DNA of 64,000 bases from Indioceanicola profundi (GCF_003568845.1 NZ_CP030126.1:2383001-2447000), one strand, 5' to 3'; shown: positions 32,996 through 41,976, counted from the stretch's first letter. The notes: generated by a model not told the origin, from the sequence alone. Numbers and translations are program-made.

Positions 32996-35155
32996 CTAGT
33001 TCGTCTTGCCCGGCGCGTCCATCAGCTTCTGCATCAGGTACACCACCAGCATGGCATTGTTCTGCGCCCGCTGCTTCAGGTTGGCGGCGGCGGAGTGGCC
33101 GCCCTCGATATTTTCGAAATAGATGACCGGGTGATCCTGGGCCATCATCTTCGCCGCGAACTTGCGGGCGTGGCCGGGATGCACCCGGTCATCCTTGGTC
33201 GAGGTGTAGATGAAGGGCTCCGGATAGGACGCGCCCTTGGACAGCTTTTGATACGGGCTGTAGGCCTGGATATAGGCCCGCTCTTCCGGGATTTCCGGAT
33301 TGCCGTACTCGCCCATCCAGGAGGCACCCGCCAGCAGCGTGTGGTAGCGCAGCATGTCTAGCAGCGGCACGGCGATCACGGTGGCGCCGAACAACTCCGG
33401 CCGCTGGGTCATCACCGCCCCCATCAGCAGCCCGCCGTTGGAGCCGCCATAGATGCCCAGCCGCTCCGGCCGGGTCACCTTGGTCTCGACCAGATCCTCC
33501 GCCACCGCGATGAAGTCGTCGAAGGCGCGCTGCCGGTTCTCCTTCAGCGCCGCCTGATGCCAGCGGGGACCGAATTCGCCGCCGCCGCGGATGTTGGCCA
33601 CCACATAGACGCCGCCATTCTCCACCCACTGCTTGCTCATGGGGCTGAGATAGCTCGGCGTGATCGCCACCTCGAACCCGCCATAGCCGTAGAGCAGGGT
33701 CGGGTTGTCGCCGTTCTGCTTCAGCTCCTTGCTGCGGATCACGAAATAGGGAACGCGGGTGCCGTCCTTGCTGGTGGCGAAGCGCTGCTCCGTCGTGAAG
33801 GGGGCGGCGTCGAACCTGGCCGGCAGGGACTTGATCGCCTCCGGCTTGTCGCCATCGGCCAGTAGATAGAGCGTGCTGGGCTGCAGGAAGCTGTCGAAAT
33901 TCACCAGCACATCGCTGGAGAAGTCGTAGGTGGAGGTGATGGACAGGCTGCCGTTCTCCGGCATCGCCACTTCCGCCGTCTGCCAGCCGGATGCGCCACG
34001 GGTCAGTTTCAGCAGCTTGCCGGTGACGTTGTCCAGCACCGCCACATAGATGGCGTCCTTGGTGGAGCGCACCTGCTCGATCGCGCTGGTCTCGGTGGGG
34101 GCGACCAGGGCGGTCACCGTCCGGGCCGGCCCCTTCTCCACCTCCGCCAGCGGCACGGCGACAAGCGAGCCCTTGGCATGGGTCTTGCCGCCCACGGTCC
34201 AGTCGGCGCGGAGCAGGATCAGCAGATTGTCCCCGAAAACGCCCTGGCTGTCGATCTCCAGCGGCAGGTTCAGCTTGGTGGCCGTGCCATCAGGGGCGAC
34301 GCGGCGGATTTCCTGGGTGAAGAAGTCAGGCAGCCGGCTGACGAACATCACCGTGCCTTCCGGCCGGTGGCTGACGGCCGGCCAGGCGCCCATGTCCTCC
34401 TTGGCCGCCTCGAAGACAAGCTTGGCCTCCGACAGGGGCTGGCCGCGCTTCCAGAGGCGCACCTGCCGCGGATAGCCCGAGGTGGTCATGCTGTCCGGGC
34501 CGGTGTCGGTGGAGATCAGCAGCGTGTCCCCGTCGACCCATTCGGCCGACTGTTTGGCCTCCGGCAGGGTGAAGCCGTTCTCGACGAACTGCTTCGTCTC
34601 CGCATCGAACTCCCGCACCACGGCGGCGTCCTTGCCGCCGCGCGACAGGGTGACGAGGCAGCGCCGGTTCTCCGGCGGCAGGCAGGAGCCGCCCTTGTAG
34701 ACCCAGTTCTCATTCTCCGCCGTGGACAGGGCGTCGATGTCCAGCACGGTTTCCCATTGCGGGTCGGCGGTGCGGTAGCTCGCCACCGAGGTGCGCCGCC
34801 AGATGCCGCGCACATGGGTCTCGTCCTGCCAGAAATTATCGACCGTGTCGCCCTTCAGCGAGCCGTAGGGGATGCGGTCCTTGGCGGTGAGGATCTTCTC
34901 CGCATCGGCGCGGAGCCCTTCGAAGCGGGGATCGTCCTTCAGGCGCTTGAAGGCCTGTTCGTTCCGGTCCTTGACCCAGCCGATGGCCTTCTCGCCCTCG
35001 ACCTCTTCCAGCCAGATGAATTCGTCGGTCATGGCTTCCTTGTCGGCCGCGGGAGTGGTGCTGGTGGTAGCGTCGGCGGAGGTCTGCGCCAGCGCCGGCG
35101 TTACGAACAACGCGGAAGCCGCGGCGGCGGCCAGAAGAAGTCTACGATACGCCAT
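32996..35155 (-). CDS. Prolyl oligopeptidase family serine peptidase (S9A), secreted
   Basis: 719 residues. The signal peptide is LLLAAAAASALFVTPALAQ, and an N-terminal beta-propeller follows (about 60-430). The alpha/beta-hydrolase catalytic domain has LYGYGGFEVAITP, VANIRGGGEFGPRWH, Ser in GGSNGGLLMG, Asp in KDDRVHPGHARKF and His in EGGHSAAANL. It cleaves short proline-containing peptides and is presumably periplasmic. It stands alone on its strand and is divergent from the VapBC-like pair. Confidence 0.94.
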   Translation of the reverse strand: MAYRRLLLAAAAASALFVTPALAQTSADATTSTTPAADKEAMTDEFIWLEEVEGEKAIGWVKDRNEQAFKRLKDDPRFEGLRADAEKILTAKDRIPYGSLKGDTVDNFWQDETHVRGIWRRTSVASYRTADPQWETVLDIDALSTAENENWVYKGGSCLPPENRRCLVTLSRGGKDAAVVREFDAETKQFVENGFTLPEAKQSAEWVDGDTLLISTDTGPDSMTTSGYPRQVRLWKRGQPLSEAKLVFEAAKEDMGAWPAVSHRPEGTVMFVSRLPDFFTQEIRRVAPDGTATKLNLPLEIDSQGVFGDNLLILLRADWTVGGKTHAKGSLVAVPLAEVEKGPARTVTALVAPTETSAIEQVRSTKDAIYVAVLDNVTGKLLKLTRGASGWQTAEVAMPENGSLSITSTYDFSSDVLVNFDSFLQPSTLYLLADGDKPEAIKSLPARFDAAPFTTEQRFATSKDGTRVPYFVIRSKELKQNGDNPTLLYGYGGFEVAITPSYLSPMSKQWVENGGVYVVANIRGGGEFGPRWHQAALKENRQRAFDDFIAVAEDLVETKVTRPERLGIYGGSNGGLLMGAVMTQRPELFGATVIAVPLLDMLRYHTLLAGASWMGEYGNPEIPEERAYIQAYSPYQKLSKGASYPEPFIYTSTKDDRVHPGHARKFAAKMMAQDHPVIYFENIEGGHSAAANLKQRAQNNAMLVVYLMQKLMDAPGKTN

Positions 35156-35360
35156 ATCCGGTCCTGTCTCCCTCGCACGGGCACTGCCGCCCCTCTTTCA
35201 GTGAGGTAGCACCCCGACGTGCAGGGATAAAGATGCGGATACAATCCGGATACAATGTGGGGATGGCGCGCTGCGTTGACCGTCTCGCCAGAGGCCCATA
35301 CATTACGGTATGTGTTCCTGGACGGCAGTAAACTGCACCCGGGCACTATGGAGGTTCGGG

Positions 35361-35612
35361 ATGAATTTCATCCAGAGGCATGTCAGCGAGAATGGCGATC
35401 TGAATCTGCCGGCCTCTGTCCGCCATGCGGTCGGACTGGATCAGGGCGGGGATGTCATCGTCGAACTGGATGGCCGCGATATCCGCATCCGTCGGGTTGA
35501 CGATGTCATTGACCATGCCCAGTCACTGACTCGGAAGCTGCTGGGCGGCGCACCCGAGGCAGGAGTAGATGCATTTCTGGCGGAACGTCGGCAGGATGCC
35601 GGTCGAGAATGA
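35361..35612 (+). CDS. AbrB/MazE-type antitoxin
   Basis: An 83-residue antitoxin. The swapped-hairpin DNA-binding segment is RHVSENGDLNLPASVRHAVG, then DVIVELDGRDIRIRRVDD, and the toxin-binding C-terminal helix contains SLTRKLLGG. ATG 35361 has GGAGG 7-8 nt upstream. Its stop overlaps the start of the PIN toxin gene (ATGA). It would autorepress the pair by binding upstream DNA, where CATTACGGTATG is a short dyad-like sequence. Confidence 0.85.
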   Translation: MNFIQRHVSENGDLNLPASVRHAVGLDQGGDVIVELDGRDIRIRRVDDVIDHAQSLTRKLLGGAPEAGVDAFLAERRQDAGRE

Positions 35613-36007
35613 CCCTGGTCGTTCTGGACGCTTCCGCCCTGCTTGCCCTGCTGCTGAATGAACCCGGCGGCCAACGGGTAAAGCAGGTGTTGTCCCGATC
35701 GGCAATCAGCACCGTCAACCTTGGCGAGGTGGTCGCCCATTTCGCCCGACATGGTGCAAGTGAACCTGACATTCGGGCTGTCCTGGACCCGCTGCCGTTG
35801 GATCGGCGTCTCTTCGATGAAGAGCAGGCCTACTCCGCCGGCCTGTTGCTGGTCGCGACGCGGGCGGCGGGCCTTTCCTTCGGCGACCGCGCCTGCTTGG
35901 CACTCGCCAAATCCCTGAACGTGAAAGCCCTGACCGCCGACCGTGTCTGGTCCCGTGTGGCCTCGACGGTCGATGTCGAGGTGGAAGTCATCCGCCCAAC
36001 GGAATAG
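35609..36007 (+). CDS. vapC: PIN-domain toxin, VapC family
   Basis: A ribonuclease toxin of 132 residues with the PIN acidic set Asp7 (VVLDASALLALL), Glu40 (TVNLGEV), Asp93 (FGDRACLALA) and Asp111 (ALTADRVW). All four metal-binding positions are intact, so the toxin should be active. Targets of the family are tRNA or rRNA; the target here is unknown. It is translationally coupled to the AbrB-type antitoxin. The pair sits between the peptidase and nrdB. Confidence 0.9.
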   Translation: MTLVVLDASALLALLLNEPGGQRVKQVLSRSAISTVNLGEVVAHFARHGASEPDIRAVLDPLPLDRRLFDEEQAYSAGLLLVATRAAGLSFGDRACLALAKSLNVKALTADRVWSRVASTVDVEVEVIRPTE

Positions 36008-36082
36008 GTGCCGGGAACAGCATCCCCGCACCTATTCCTCCAAGGCTGAGGTTGCGCCGCCACGGAAGGCGGCGGCCAGCCC

Positions 36083-37048
36083 TCAATCCCCGAACGCCTC
36101 TTCCCAGGTGCCCTTGGTGCTGGCCTTGGAGTATTCGGTGGCGCGGTTTTCGAAGAAGTTGGTGTGCTCGATGCCGTTCAGGATGGCGTCCATCCAGGGC
36201 AGCGGGTTCTTCTCGATCCGGTAGACCGCCTGGAGGCCGAGCTGGGTCAGGCGGCGGTCGGCGATGTAGCGGATGTAGCGCTTCACCTCTTCCGCCGTCA
36301 GCCCCTCGATCGGGCCCATCTCGAAGGCGAGGTCGATGAAGGCGTCCTCATGGTGGACGATGGTTTCGCAGGCGACATAAAGCTCGCGCTGGAACTCCTC
36401 GTTCCACACTTCCGGGTTCTCATGCACGAAGGTGCGGAACAGCTTGATGATGCTCTGGGTGTGCAGCGACTCGTCGCGCACCGACCAGGTCACGATCTGG
36501 CCCATCCCCTTCATCTTGTTGAAGCGGGGGAAGTTCATCAGGATCGCGAAGCTGGCGAAGAGCTGCAGCCCCTCCGTGAACGCGCCGAACACCGCCAGCG
36601 TCTTGGCGATGTCCTGCTTGGAGTCCACGTTGAACTCCTGCATGTAATCGTACTTGTCCTTCATCTCCTTGTAGCGGAGGAAGGCCGAGTACTCCGCCTC
36701 GGGCATGCCGATGGTGTCCAGCAGGTGGCTGTAGGCCGCGATGTGCACCGTCTCCATGGCGGAGAAGGCGGCCAGCATCATGCAGACCTCGGTGGGCTGG
36801 AACACGCGGCTGTAGTGCCGCATGTAGCAGTTGTTCACCTCCACATCCGCCTGGGTGAAGAAGCGGAAGATCTGCGTCAGAAGGTTCTGCTCCGCCGGGG
36901 TGAGCTTCTGCCGCCAGTCCTTCACGTCGTCGGCCAGCGGCACCTCCTCCGGCAGCCAATGGATGCGCTGCTGGGTCAGCCACGCCTCATAGGCCCAGGG
37001 ATAGCGGAAGGGCTTGTAGACCGGGTTCGGCGTCAGCAGGGAGGACAT
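36083..37048 (-). CDS. nrdB: Ribonucleotide reductase class I, beta subunit
   Basis: The radical-generating small subunit that makes dNTP with NrdA (321 aa). Di-iron ligands and the Tyr region are in SAMETVHIAAYSHLLDT, TQADVEVNNCY and VRDESLHTQ. The C-terminal acidic NrdA-binding tail is TWEEAFGD. ATG 37048 is preferred to the GTG at 37063, because the latter overlaps a NrdR-like box. No nrdA is in the window, so the large subunit must be elsewhere or beyond this cluster. Upstream DNA carries two exact DnaA boxes and a NrdR-like box, suggesting cell-cycle and dNTP-responsive control. Confidence 0.95.
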   Translation of the reverse strand: MSSLLTPNPVYKPFRYPWAYEAWLTQQRIHWLPEEVPLADDVKDWRQKLTPAEQNLLTQIFRFFTQADVEVNNCYMRHYSRVFQPTEVCMMLAAFSAMETVHIAAYSHLLDTIGMPEAEYSAFLRYKEMKDKYDYMQEFNVDSKQDIAKTLAVFGAFTEGLQLFASFAILMNFPRFNKMKGMGQIVTWSVRDESLHTQSIIKLFRTFVHENPEVWNEEFQRELYVACETIVHHEDAFIDLAFEMGPIEGLTAEEVKRYIRYIADRRLTQLGLQAVYRIEKNPLPWMDAILNGIEHTNFFENRATEYSKASTKGTWEEAFGD

Positions 37049-37060
37049 AGGCGCGGCGCT

Positions 37061-37076
37061 CACACAATATCTTGAT
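37061..37076 (-). promoter_or_regulatory. NrdR-like box upstream of nrdB
   Basis: Plus-strand CACACAATATCTTGATGG contains ACACAATAT, the left half of the NrdR consensus ACACWATATWTWGTGT, with a weaker right half. It lies 13-30 bp upstream of the nrdB start, as expected of a repressor site. A second box about 31-33 bp away is not convincing. Confidence 0.5.
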
Positions 37077-37125
37077 GGTTGCCGGGGAGGTTACCACAAG
37101 AAGCGCGACGCTCAAGGACAAAGGC

Positions 37126-37144
37126 TGTGGATAAATGTGGATAA
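37126..37144 (-). promoter_or_regulatory. Two DnaA boxes upstream of nrdB
   Basis: Two copies of the perfect DnaA box TTATCCACA (minus strand) lie at 37126-37134 and 37136-37144, one base apart, about 80-95 bp upstream of nrdB. In E. coli the nrdAB promoter also carries DnaA boxes through which replication status affects transcription. Here the DNA is in the nrdB/rsmB intergenic region. Confidence 0.7.
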
Positions 37145-37204
37145 GGGGGATGGTCATAGGCGGGGCGTGGGGTGAAGCCGGTGCTCTCCGACCCCGCTCC
37201 GACC

Positions 37205-38503
37205 CTACCCCCGCTTCCGCATCCGGCTGACGAAGAACCCGTCCATCCCGCCCTTCTCCGCCAGAAGGCCGGGGGTGGCGCGGAGGTCGCCGTCGGGGGT
37301 GAGCAACTCGGCCAACCCGCCCACCTCCGACGCCTGCACCGGCACCCGCTCCAGGTCGCTGCGGCGGGACAGGATGGCGGCGACCTGCGCCTCCCCCTCC
37401 TCCGGCTGAAGGGAGCAGGTGCCGTAGACCAGCAGGCCGCCCGGCTTCACCATGTCGGCGGCGCGGTTCAGCAGCCGGGCCTGCACCCGGCCCAGCTTCT
37501 CCACATCCCCCTCGGTCTTCAGGCGGGCCACGTCGGGGTGGCGGCGGATGGTGCCGGTGGCGGAGCAGGGCGCATCCAGCAGCACGGCGTCCGCCTGGCC
37601 GTCCGGGGTCCAGGCGGCGGCATCGGCGGCCACCGTCTCCGCCTCCAGCCCCAGCCGGGCCATGTTCTCCCGCAGCCGGTCCAGCCGCTTGTCGGAGCGG
37701 TCCACCGCCACGACGCGCGCACCGGCGGCGGCGAGCTGGGCGGTCTTGCCGCCGGGCGCGGCGCAGAGATCGTAGACGGTCTTGCCGGAGAGATCGCCGA
37801 ACAGGCGGGCCGGCAGGGCGGCGGCCGCATCCTGCACCCACCATGCGCCCTCGGCGAAGCCCGGCATCTCCGTGACCTGCCCGCCGGCGGTGCGGCGCAG
37901 CGTGCCGGTGGGCAGCAGGTCGGCCTCCAGCCGTTCGGCCCAGAGGGCGGCGTCGGATTTGAGGGTGATGTCCAGGGGCGCTTCGGCCAGATGGGCCTGC
38001 ACGATGGCGCGGGTGGCACCGGTGCCGAAGGCCTTGCGCCACGCCAGCCACAGCCAGTCCGGCGTGTTCAGCCGGCCGGCATCCTGCGCCGCTGCCAGCT
38101 CCGCCCCTTCGCGGGACAGGCGGCGCAGCACGGCGTTGATCAGCCCCTTGTAGGGTGCCTGCCTGCGCGCCACTGCCAGCTCCACCGTCGTGTCCACGGC
38201 GGCATGGGCGGGGGTGGAGAGGAAGAGGAGCTGGGCGGCGCCCAGCCGCAGCAGGTTCTGCACCGGCGCCTTCAACTGGTCGCCGGGCTTGGCGAGGCTG
38301 GACTGGATCAAGACGTCGATCTGGCCCAGCCGCCGGAACACGGTGGCGCAGAGCAGGCGGACGAAGGCGCGGTCGCGCGGCTCCAACTCGCGAAGGCCCT
38401 TGTGCGCCTCCCAGGCATCGTCGAAGGGCACATGGCGGGCCAGCACCGACTCGACCAGGTCGAGCGCGGCTGAACGGGCGGCAAGGGTGGTATCGTCACG
38501 CAT
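37205..38503 (-). CDS. rsmB: 16S rRNA (cytosine-C5) methyltransferase RsmB family
   Basis: m5C methyltransferase, 432 residues. The N-terminal NusB-like RNA-binding domain (about 5-145) has [18 protein letters not shown]. The catalytic domain has [23 protein letters not shown] and the release-Cys motif [17 protein letters not shown], with the nucleophile Cys in [13 protein letters not shown] 38503 is set by the N-terminus of the family. It is divergent from msrA. In many relatives it is next to htpX, which here lies about 2 kb away with msrA and a DUF2332 gene between. Confidence 0.93.
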   Translation of the reverse strand: MRDDTTLAARSAALDLVESVLARHVPFDDAWEAHKGLRELEPRDRAFVRLLCATVFRRLGQIDVLIQSSLAKPGDQLKAPVQNLLRLGAAQLLFLSTPAHAAVDTTVELAVARRQAPYKGLINAVLRRLSREGAELAAAQDAGRLNTPDWLWLAWRKAFGTGATRAIVQAHLAEAPLDITLKSDAALWAERLEADLLPTGTLRRTAGGQVTEMPGFAEGAWWVQDAAAALPARLFGDLSGKTVYDLCAAPGGKTAQLAAAGARVVAVDRSDKRLDRLRENMARLGLEAETVAADAAAWTPDGQADAVLLDAPCSATGTIRRHPDVARLKTEGDVEKLGRVQARLLNRAADMVKPGGLLVYGTCSLQPEEGEAQVAAILSRRSDLERVPVQASEVGGLAELLTPDGDLRATPGLLAEKGGMDGFFVSRMRKRG

Positions 38504-38658
38504 GCGCGGGATGTAACGCGCCGGGGCGGTGCTTGTCACGTTCGGGCGTGTGCAGGGCTGGGCGGCGCGCGGTGGAGAGCGCAGGCAAGCGGGCGGTTGG
38601 ACAGACGCCCACTCCGCCCCCATCTGATGGGCTGGAGATTTCGTCACGGAGGACCGAC

Positions 38659-39180
38659 ATGGCGACCGAGACTGCGATTCTGGCCGGGGGCTGCTTCTGG
38701 GGAATGGAGGATCTGTTCCGCCGCCTGCCCGGCGTGGTGGATACCCGCGTCGGCTATACGGGCGGCAGCACGCCCGAGGCCACCTACAACGACGTGAAGA
38801 CCGGCCGTACCGGCCATGCGGAATCGATCGAGGTCAGCTACGATCCGGCGAAGACCAGCTTCCGCGCCATCCTGGAATTCTTCTTCCAGATGCACGACCC
38901 GACGACGAAGAACCGCCAGGGCAACGACATCGGCACCCAGTACCGTAGCGCCATCTTCTTCACCACGCCCGAGCAGGAGCGCGTGGCCCGCGAGGTGGTG
39001 GCGGAGGTGGATGCCAGCGGCGTGTGGCCGGGCCGGGTGGTGACGGAGATCGTGCCCGCCGGCGAGTTCTGGGAGGCGGAGCCCTTCCACCAGGATTATC
39101 TGGAGAAGCATCCCAACGGCTATACCTGCCATTGGGTGCGCCCGAGCTGGACCCTGCCGAAGAAGACCGCCGCCGAATGA
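38659..39180 (+). CDS. msrA: Peptide methionine sulfoxide reductase A
   Basis: Reduces methionine-S-sulfoxide in proteins. The 173-residue enzyme has the active-site motif [11 protein letters not shown] (nucleophile Cys in GCFWG), followed by [23 protein letters not shown] and QYRSAIFF. No C-terminal resolving Cys pair is evident. ATG 38659 has GGAGGACC 5-6 nt upstream. It is followed by a cluster of REP elements. Confidence 0.95.
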   Translation: MATETAILAGGCFWGMEDLFRRLPGVVDTRVGYTGGSTPEATYNDVKTGRTGHAESIEVSYDPAKTSFRAILEFFFQMHDPTTKNRQGNDIGTQYRSAIFFTTPEQERVAREVVAEVDASGVWPGRVVTEIVPAGEFWEAEPFHQDYLEKHPNGYTCHWVRPSWTLPKKTAAE

Positions 39181-39190
39181 GGACGGTGCC

Positions 39191-39221
39191 GTAGGTCGCA
39201 AGGAGCGGAGCGGATTGCGAC
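39191..39221 (+). repeat. REP palindrome, type 1 (copy a)
   Basis: GTAGGTCGCAAGGAGC, then GGAGCGGATTGCGAC. It is identical over about 31 nt to the copy at 39266-39296, which shows recent duplication or concerted evolution. Confidence 0.85.
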
Positions 39222-39265
39222 GTTCCCTCTGCCTTGCGCCGGCGGCCGAGAAGCGGGGACGTGCC

Positions 39266-39296
39266 GTAGGTCGCAAGGAGCGGAGCGGATTGCGAC
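39266..39296 (+). repeat. REP palindrome, type 1 (copy b)
   Basis: An exact copy of the unit 75 bp upstream, in the same orientation, followed by the inverted copy at 39316-39350. Together they form a BIME-like arrangement. Confidence 0.85.
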
Positions 39297-39315
39297 ATCT
39301 CCCCCGCCCTGCCGC

Positions 39316-39350
39316 GTCGCAATCCGGCCTGCGGCCTTCTTGCGACCTAC
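39316..39350 (-). repeat. REP palindrome, type 1 (inverted copy c)
   Basis: On the minus strand GTAGGTCGCAAGAAGGCC followed by GCAGGCCGGATTGCGAC. It is close to the copy at 18284-18316. Confidence 0.85.
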
Positions 39351-39383
39351 GGATCGCCGGTGGAATGGTGGGGTCGGTGACGA

Positions 39384-39480
39384 TTCGCAAGATGAAAATG
39401 ATGGAAATGATGAACCTGCCGGGTGTCGGCGGGGTGCCGATCTCTTAGGCTTGGCCGGCCGCGTTGCGCCGGAGGCGCAA
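39384..39480. repeat. Third copy of the GATGAAAAT / CTGCCGGG module
   Basis: CAAGATGAAAATGATGG, then AAATGATGAACCTGCCGGG, then TGTCGGCGGGGTGCCG. It matches, in inverse orientation, the block at about 2378-2455 that encodes the tail of the TAXI protein. Only one hairpin arm is present here, so this copy is a half element. Confidence 0.75.
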
Positions 39481-39535
39481 TCAAGCCGGAGGGGTCATCG
39501 CCGCTCCATCCTTCAAAATAAACCCGCGTTCCAGC

Positions 39536-40579
39536 CTATGCCCGCCATGCCACGGAAGCCCCGTGGGGATGGGCGTCGGCCAGGGTGCGTTCATGGGCGA
39601 TGCCGTCCTGCCAGGACGTCAGCGTCAGTTCGAACCGGTCCGGCGGGGCGGCTTCCAGGCGCAGCCACGCAAGCGGCGCCCCTGCCCCGTACCGGTCCAG
39701 GCAGGCGCGGATGCGGGCCTGTGTTTCCGTAGGCAGATACTGCCAGACCACGGTGTGGTAGAGCACCGCCACCGCATCCGTCTCCGGTTCCGCCAACCGC
39801 CTCTCCACCCAATCCGCGGCATCCTCGCGCTGCACCCGCACGTCCAGACGGCGGGCCAGCTCTATGGCCCCGTCCAGGGCCTTGGCCCGGGCCTGCATGT
39901 CCGCCCAGACATAGGCCCGCAGGCGCAGCCGCTCCCCCTCCTCCTCGAGCCGTATGGGCCGCTGGTCGCAGCCGGCGCGGCTGGCGACGGTGATGGGCGT
40001 ATCCAGCGGCGGCAGCGGGCCGGTCCAGTCCGGCGCCAGCCGGACCGGGCTGCCGGGATCGCCCCATTCCGCATCGCCCAGCCGGTAGTGGAAGCGGTCC
40101 CAGGCCATGTTCAGCCCGGCGCTGGCCCCGATCTCCAGCAGGCGGAGCGGCTTGCCGAAGCTCCTCGCCACCTCCAGGAACCCGCCCAGCAGCACCCCGG
40201 AACGCCCGACCTCGTTGGTCTGCGGCGGGGATTCAAGCCAATCGCGGATGAAGCCTTCATGCCGCCGCACGACCGCCAGGATAGCATTGCCGAAGTCCGG
40301 ACCCGGCGCATGCGGCGGGTAGTGTCCGGCCAGATCCGCGTCGGTTCCGGTGAGCACCAGCGCATGCAAAGCGCCTGCGAAGCGCAGGGCAAGGGCATCC
40401 GCCTTGGGGTCGCCCGGCCAGCTTCCCAGCAGCGCCGCGACCGGCCCGCCGGCGCGGATGTCGTCCAGCGCATGCCGCAGCAGATCGGCGGTGAGGGGGG
40501 AGCCCAACCGGCCGCACCAGCCGATCTGGGTCTCGAACGCGGCAACGACCTCGGGGCGGGCGGGGGTGCTGGTCGGCAT
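39536..40579 (-). CDS. DUF2332 domain-containing protein
   Basis: A 347-residue protein of a widespread uncharacterised family. The core segments are TNEVGRSGVLLGGFLEVA, LRLLEIGASAGLNMAWDRF (a SAM- or nucleotide-like glycine-rich loop), and YHTVVWQYLP. The Rossmann-like arrangement suggests a methyltransferase-type fold, but no activity is known. ATG 40579 is chosen; a GTG ten codons earlier is possible. It is separated from htpX by a hairpin and reads into the REP region. Confidence 0.82.
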   Translation of the reverse strand: MPTSTPARPEVVAAFETQIGWCGRLGSPLTADLLRHALDDIRAGGPVAALLGSWPGDPKADALALRFAGALHALVLTGTDADLAGHYPPHAPGPDFGNAILAVVRRHEGFIRDWLESPPQTNEVGRSGVLLGGFLEVARSFGKPLRLLEIGASAGLNMAWDRFHYRLGDAEWGDPGSPVRLAPDWTGPLPPLDTPITVASRAGCDQRPIRLEEEGERLRLRAYVWADMQARAKALDGAIELARRLDVRVQREDAADWVERRLAEPETDAVAVLYHTVVWQYLPTETQARIRACLDRYGAGAPLAWLRLEAAPPDRFELTLTSWQDGIAHERTLADAHPHGASVAWRA

Positions 40580-40599
40580 GCAGGCTCCGGAAACAGGAA

Positions 40600-40629
40600 G
40601 GGGCCGCAACCCCGAAGGGATGCGGCCCC
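40600..40629 (-). terminator. Hairpin after htpX
   Basis: Plus-strand GGGGCCGCA and TGCGGCCCC flank a 12-nt loop. The 9-bp stem is 31 bp downstream of htpX on the minus strand. The T run is weak, so this may be a processing or partial termination site. Confidence 0.5.
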
Positions 40630-40659
40630 ATGCTCCCGCCGGAAAAGTGGCGCGTCAAG

Positions 40660-41643
40660 TCAGCTCCACGGTCCCCGCGGCTGGCGGGGCGTGCCGCCCG
40701 CATCGGGCACGATGCCGGCACTGCGGCGCGGCCGGGCGGTCGGGCTCGCGGCCTGGGTCGGCGGGGCGACGCTGGCGGCACGGCTGTTCCCCATCTCCAT
40801 CTCCATCGCCAGGGCCTGGAGCCGGCGGATGCGCTCCTCCGTCTTGGGATGGGTGGAGAAGAGGTTGTCCATGTTCCGCCCGTTCAGCGGATTGATGATG
40901 AACATGTGGGCGGTGGCGGGGTTGCGCTCCGCCGGGATGTTGACGCTCTGGCGGGCGGCGTTCTGGATGCCGGCCAGGGCATTGGCCAGCCACAGCGGAT
41001 TGCCGCAGATCTCCGCCCCCAGCCGGTCGGCCTCGTACTCGCGGGAGCGGCTGATGGCCATCTGGACCAGCATGGCGGCCATGGGGGCCAGGATCACCAT
41101 CAGGATGGCGCCGATGGGACCCAGCGGGTTGTCGCGGTTGTTGCCGCCGCCGAAGAACAGGCCGAACTGGGCCAGCATGGACAGGGCACCGGCCAGCGTG
41201 GCCGTCACCGTCATGATCAGCGTGTCATGATGCTTCACATGGGCCAGCTCATGCGCCATGACGCCGGCCACCTCCTCCGGCGACAGGCGCTTCAGCAGGC
41301 CGGTGGTGGCGGCCACCGCCGCATTCTCCGGATTGCGGCCGGTGGCGAAGGCGTTGGGCTGCTCATTCTCGATGATGAAGACCTTCGGCATGGGAAGGCC
41401 CGCATTGCGGCTGAGCTGCTCGATCATGCCGTGGAACTCCGGCGCGGTGCGGGCGTCCACCTGGCGCGCGCCATACATGCGCAGCACCATCTTGTCGGAA
41501 TTCCAGTAGGCGAAGACATTGGTGCCGACGGCGAAGAGCAGCGCGATCATCATGCCGCCCTGCCCGCCGATCAGATATCCCACCGCCAGGAAAAGGCCGG
41601 TCAGGCCGGCCAGCAGCATGGCGGTACGGAAATAGCCGGACAT
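40660..41643 (-). CDS. htpX: Zinc metalloprotease HtpX
   Basis: An inner-membrane quality-control protease (327 aa). Two N-terminal helices ([19 protein letters not shown] and [17 protein letters not shown]) precede the zinc motif [10 protein letters not shown]. Two further hydrophobic stretches follow, with the third ligand Glu in SREYEADR. The C-terminus is Pro/Ala/Arg-rich and disordered. ATG 41643 has AAGGAA about 11 nt upstream. It is divergent from the DUF1674 gene, as in many alphaproteobacteria. Confidence 0.94.
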   Translation of the reverse strand: MSGYFRTAMLLAGLTGLFLAVGYLIGGQGGMMIALLFAVGTNVFAYWNSDKMVLRMYGARQVDARTAPEFHGMIEQLSRNAGLPMPKVFIIENEQPNAFATGRNPENAAVAATTGLLKRLSPEEVAGVMAHELAHVKHHDTLIMTVTATLAGALSMLAQFGLFFGGGNNRDNPLGPIGAILMVILAPMAAMLVQMAISRSREYEADRLGAEICGNPLWLANALAGIQNAARQSVNIPAERNPATAHMFIINPLNGRNMDNLFSTHPKTEERIRRLQALAMEMEMGNSRAASVAPPTQAASPTARPRRSAGIVPDAGGTPRQPRGPWS

Positions 41644-41760
41644 GGCTTGGACATTCCTTCTGCAAGGGCCCGGAACGGCCCTGACCCGATTGATATGGTT
41701 CCCGTCCCGGTCACGCTTCAAGACTTGGCGGCGGCGTCGGGAAGCGCCATATGTTGCGCC

Positions 41761-41976
41761 ATGAGCCAGGACACGACCCCCGCCAACAGCCGAACCGCCG
41801 ATCCCGTCACCGCCGCCGATGTCGTGCCCGACGCGCCGGCCACGCCCGGTCTCGCGCGGAACGGCGATCCCAAGAGCACGGTGCCCCAGAAGCAGGGTGA
41901 AATCGGCGGGCCGCAGGGGCCGGAGCCGACGCGCTTCGGCGACTGGGAAATCGGCGGCCGCTGCAGCGATTTCTGA
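41761..41976 (+). CDS. DUF1674 / SDHAF4-like succinate dehydrogenase assembly factor
   Basis: A 71-residue protein whose C-terminus, [20 protein letters not shown] then RCSDF, is the hallmark of DUF1674. That is the bacterial counterpart of mitochondrial SDHAF4, which stabilises flavinated SdhA during complex II assembly. The N-terminal half is Ala/Thr/Pro-rich and disordered. ATG 41761 fits the family length. It is divergent from htpX. Confidence 0.9.
   Translation: MSQDTTPANSRTADPVTAADVVPDAPATPGLARNGDPKSTVPQKQGEIGGPQGPEPTRFGDWEIGGRCSDF

Noticed and set aside
37126-37144. Origin of replication at the two DnaA boxes
   Set aside because: Only two boxes and no AT-rich element; the position in front of nrdB fits transcriptional control better.
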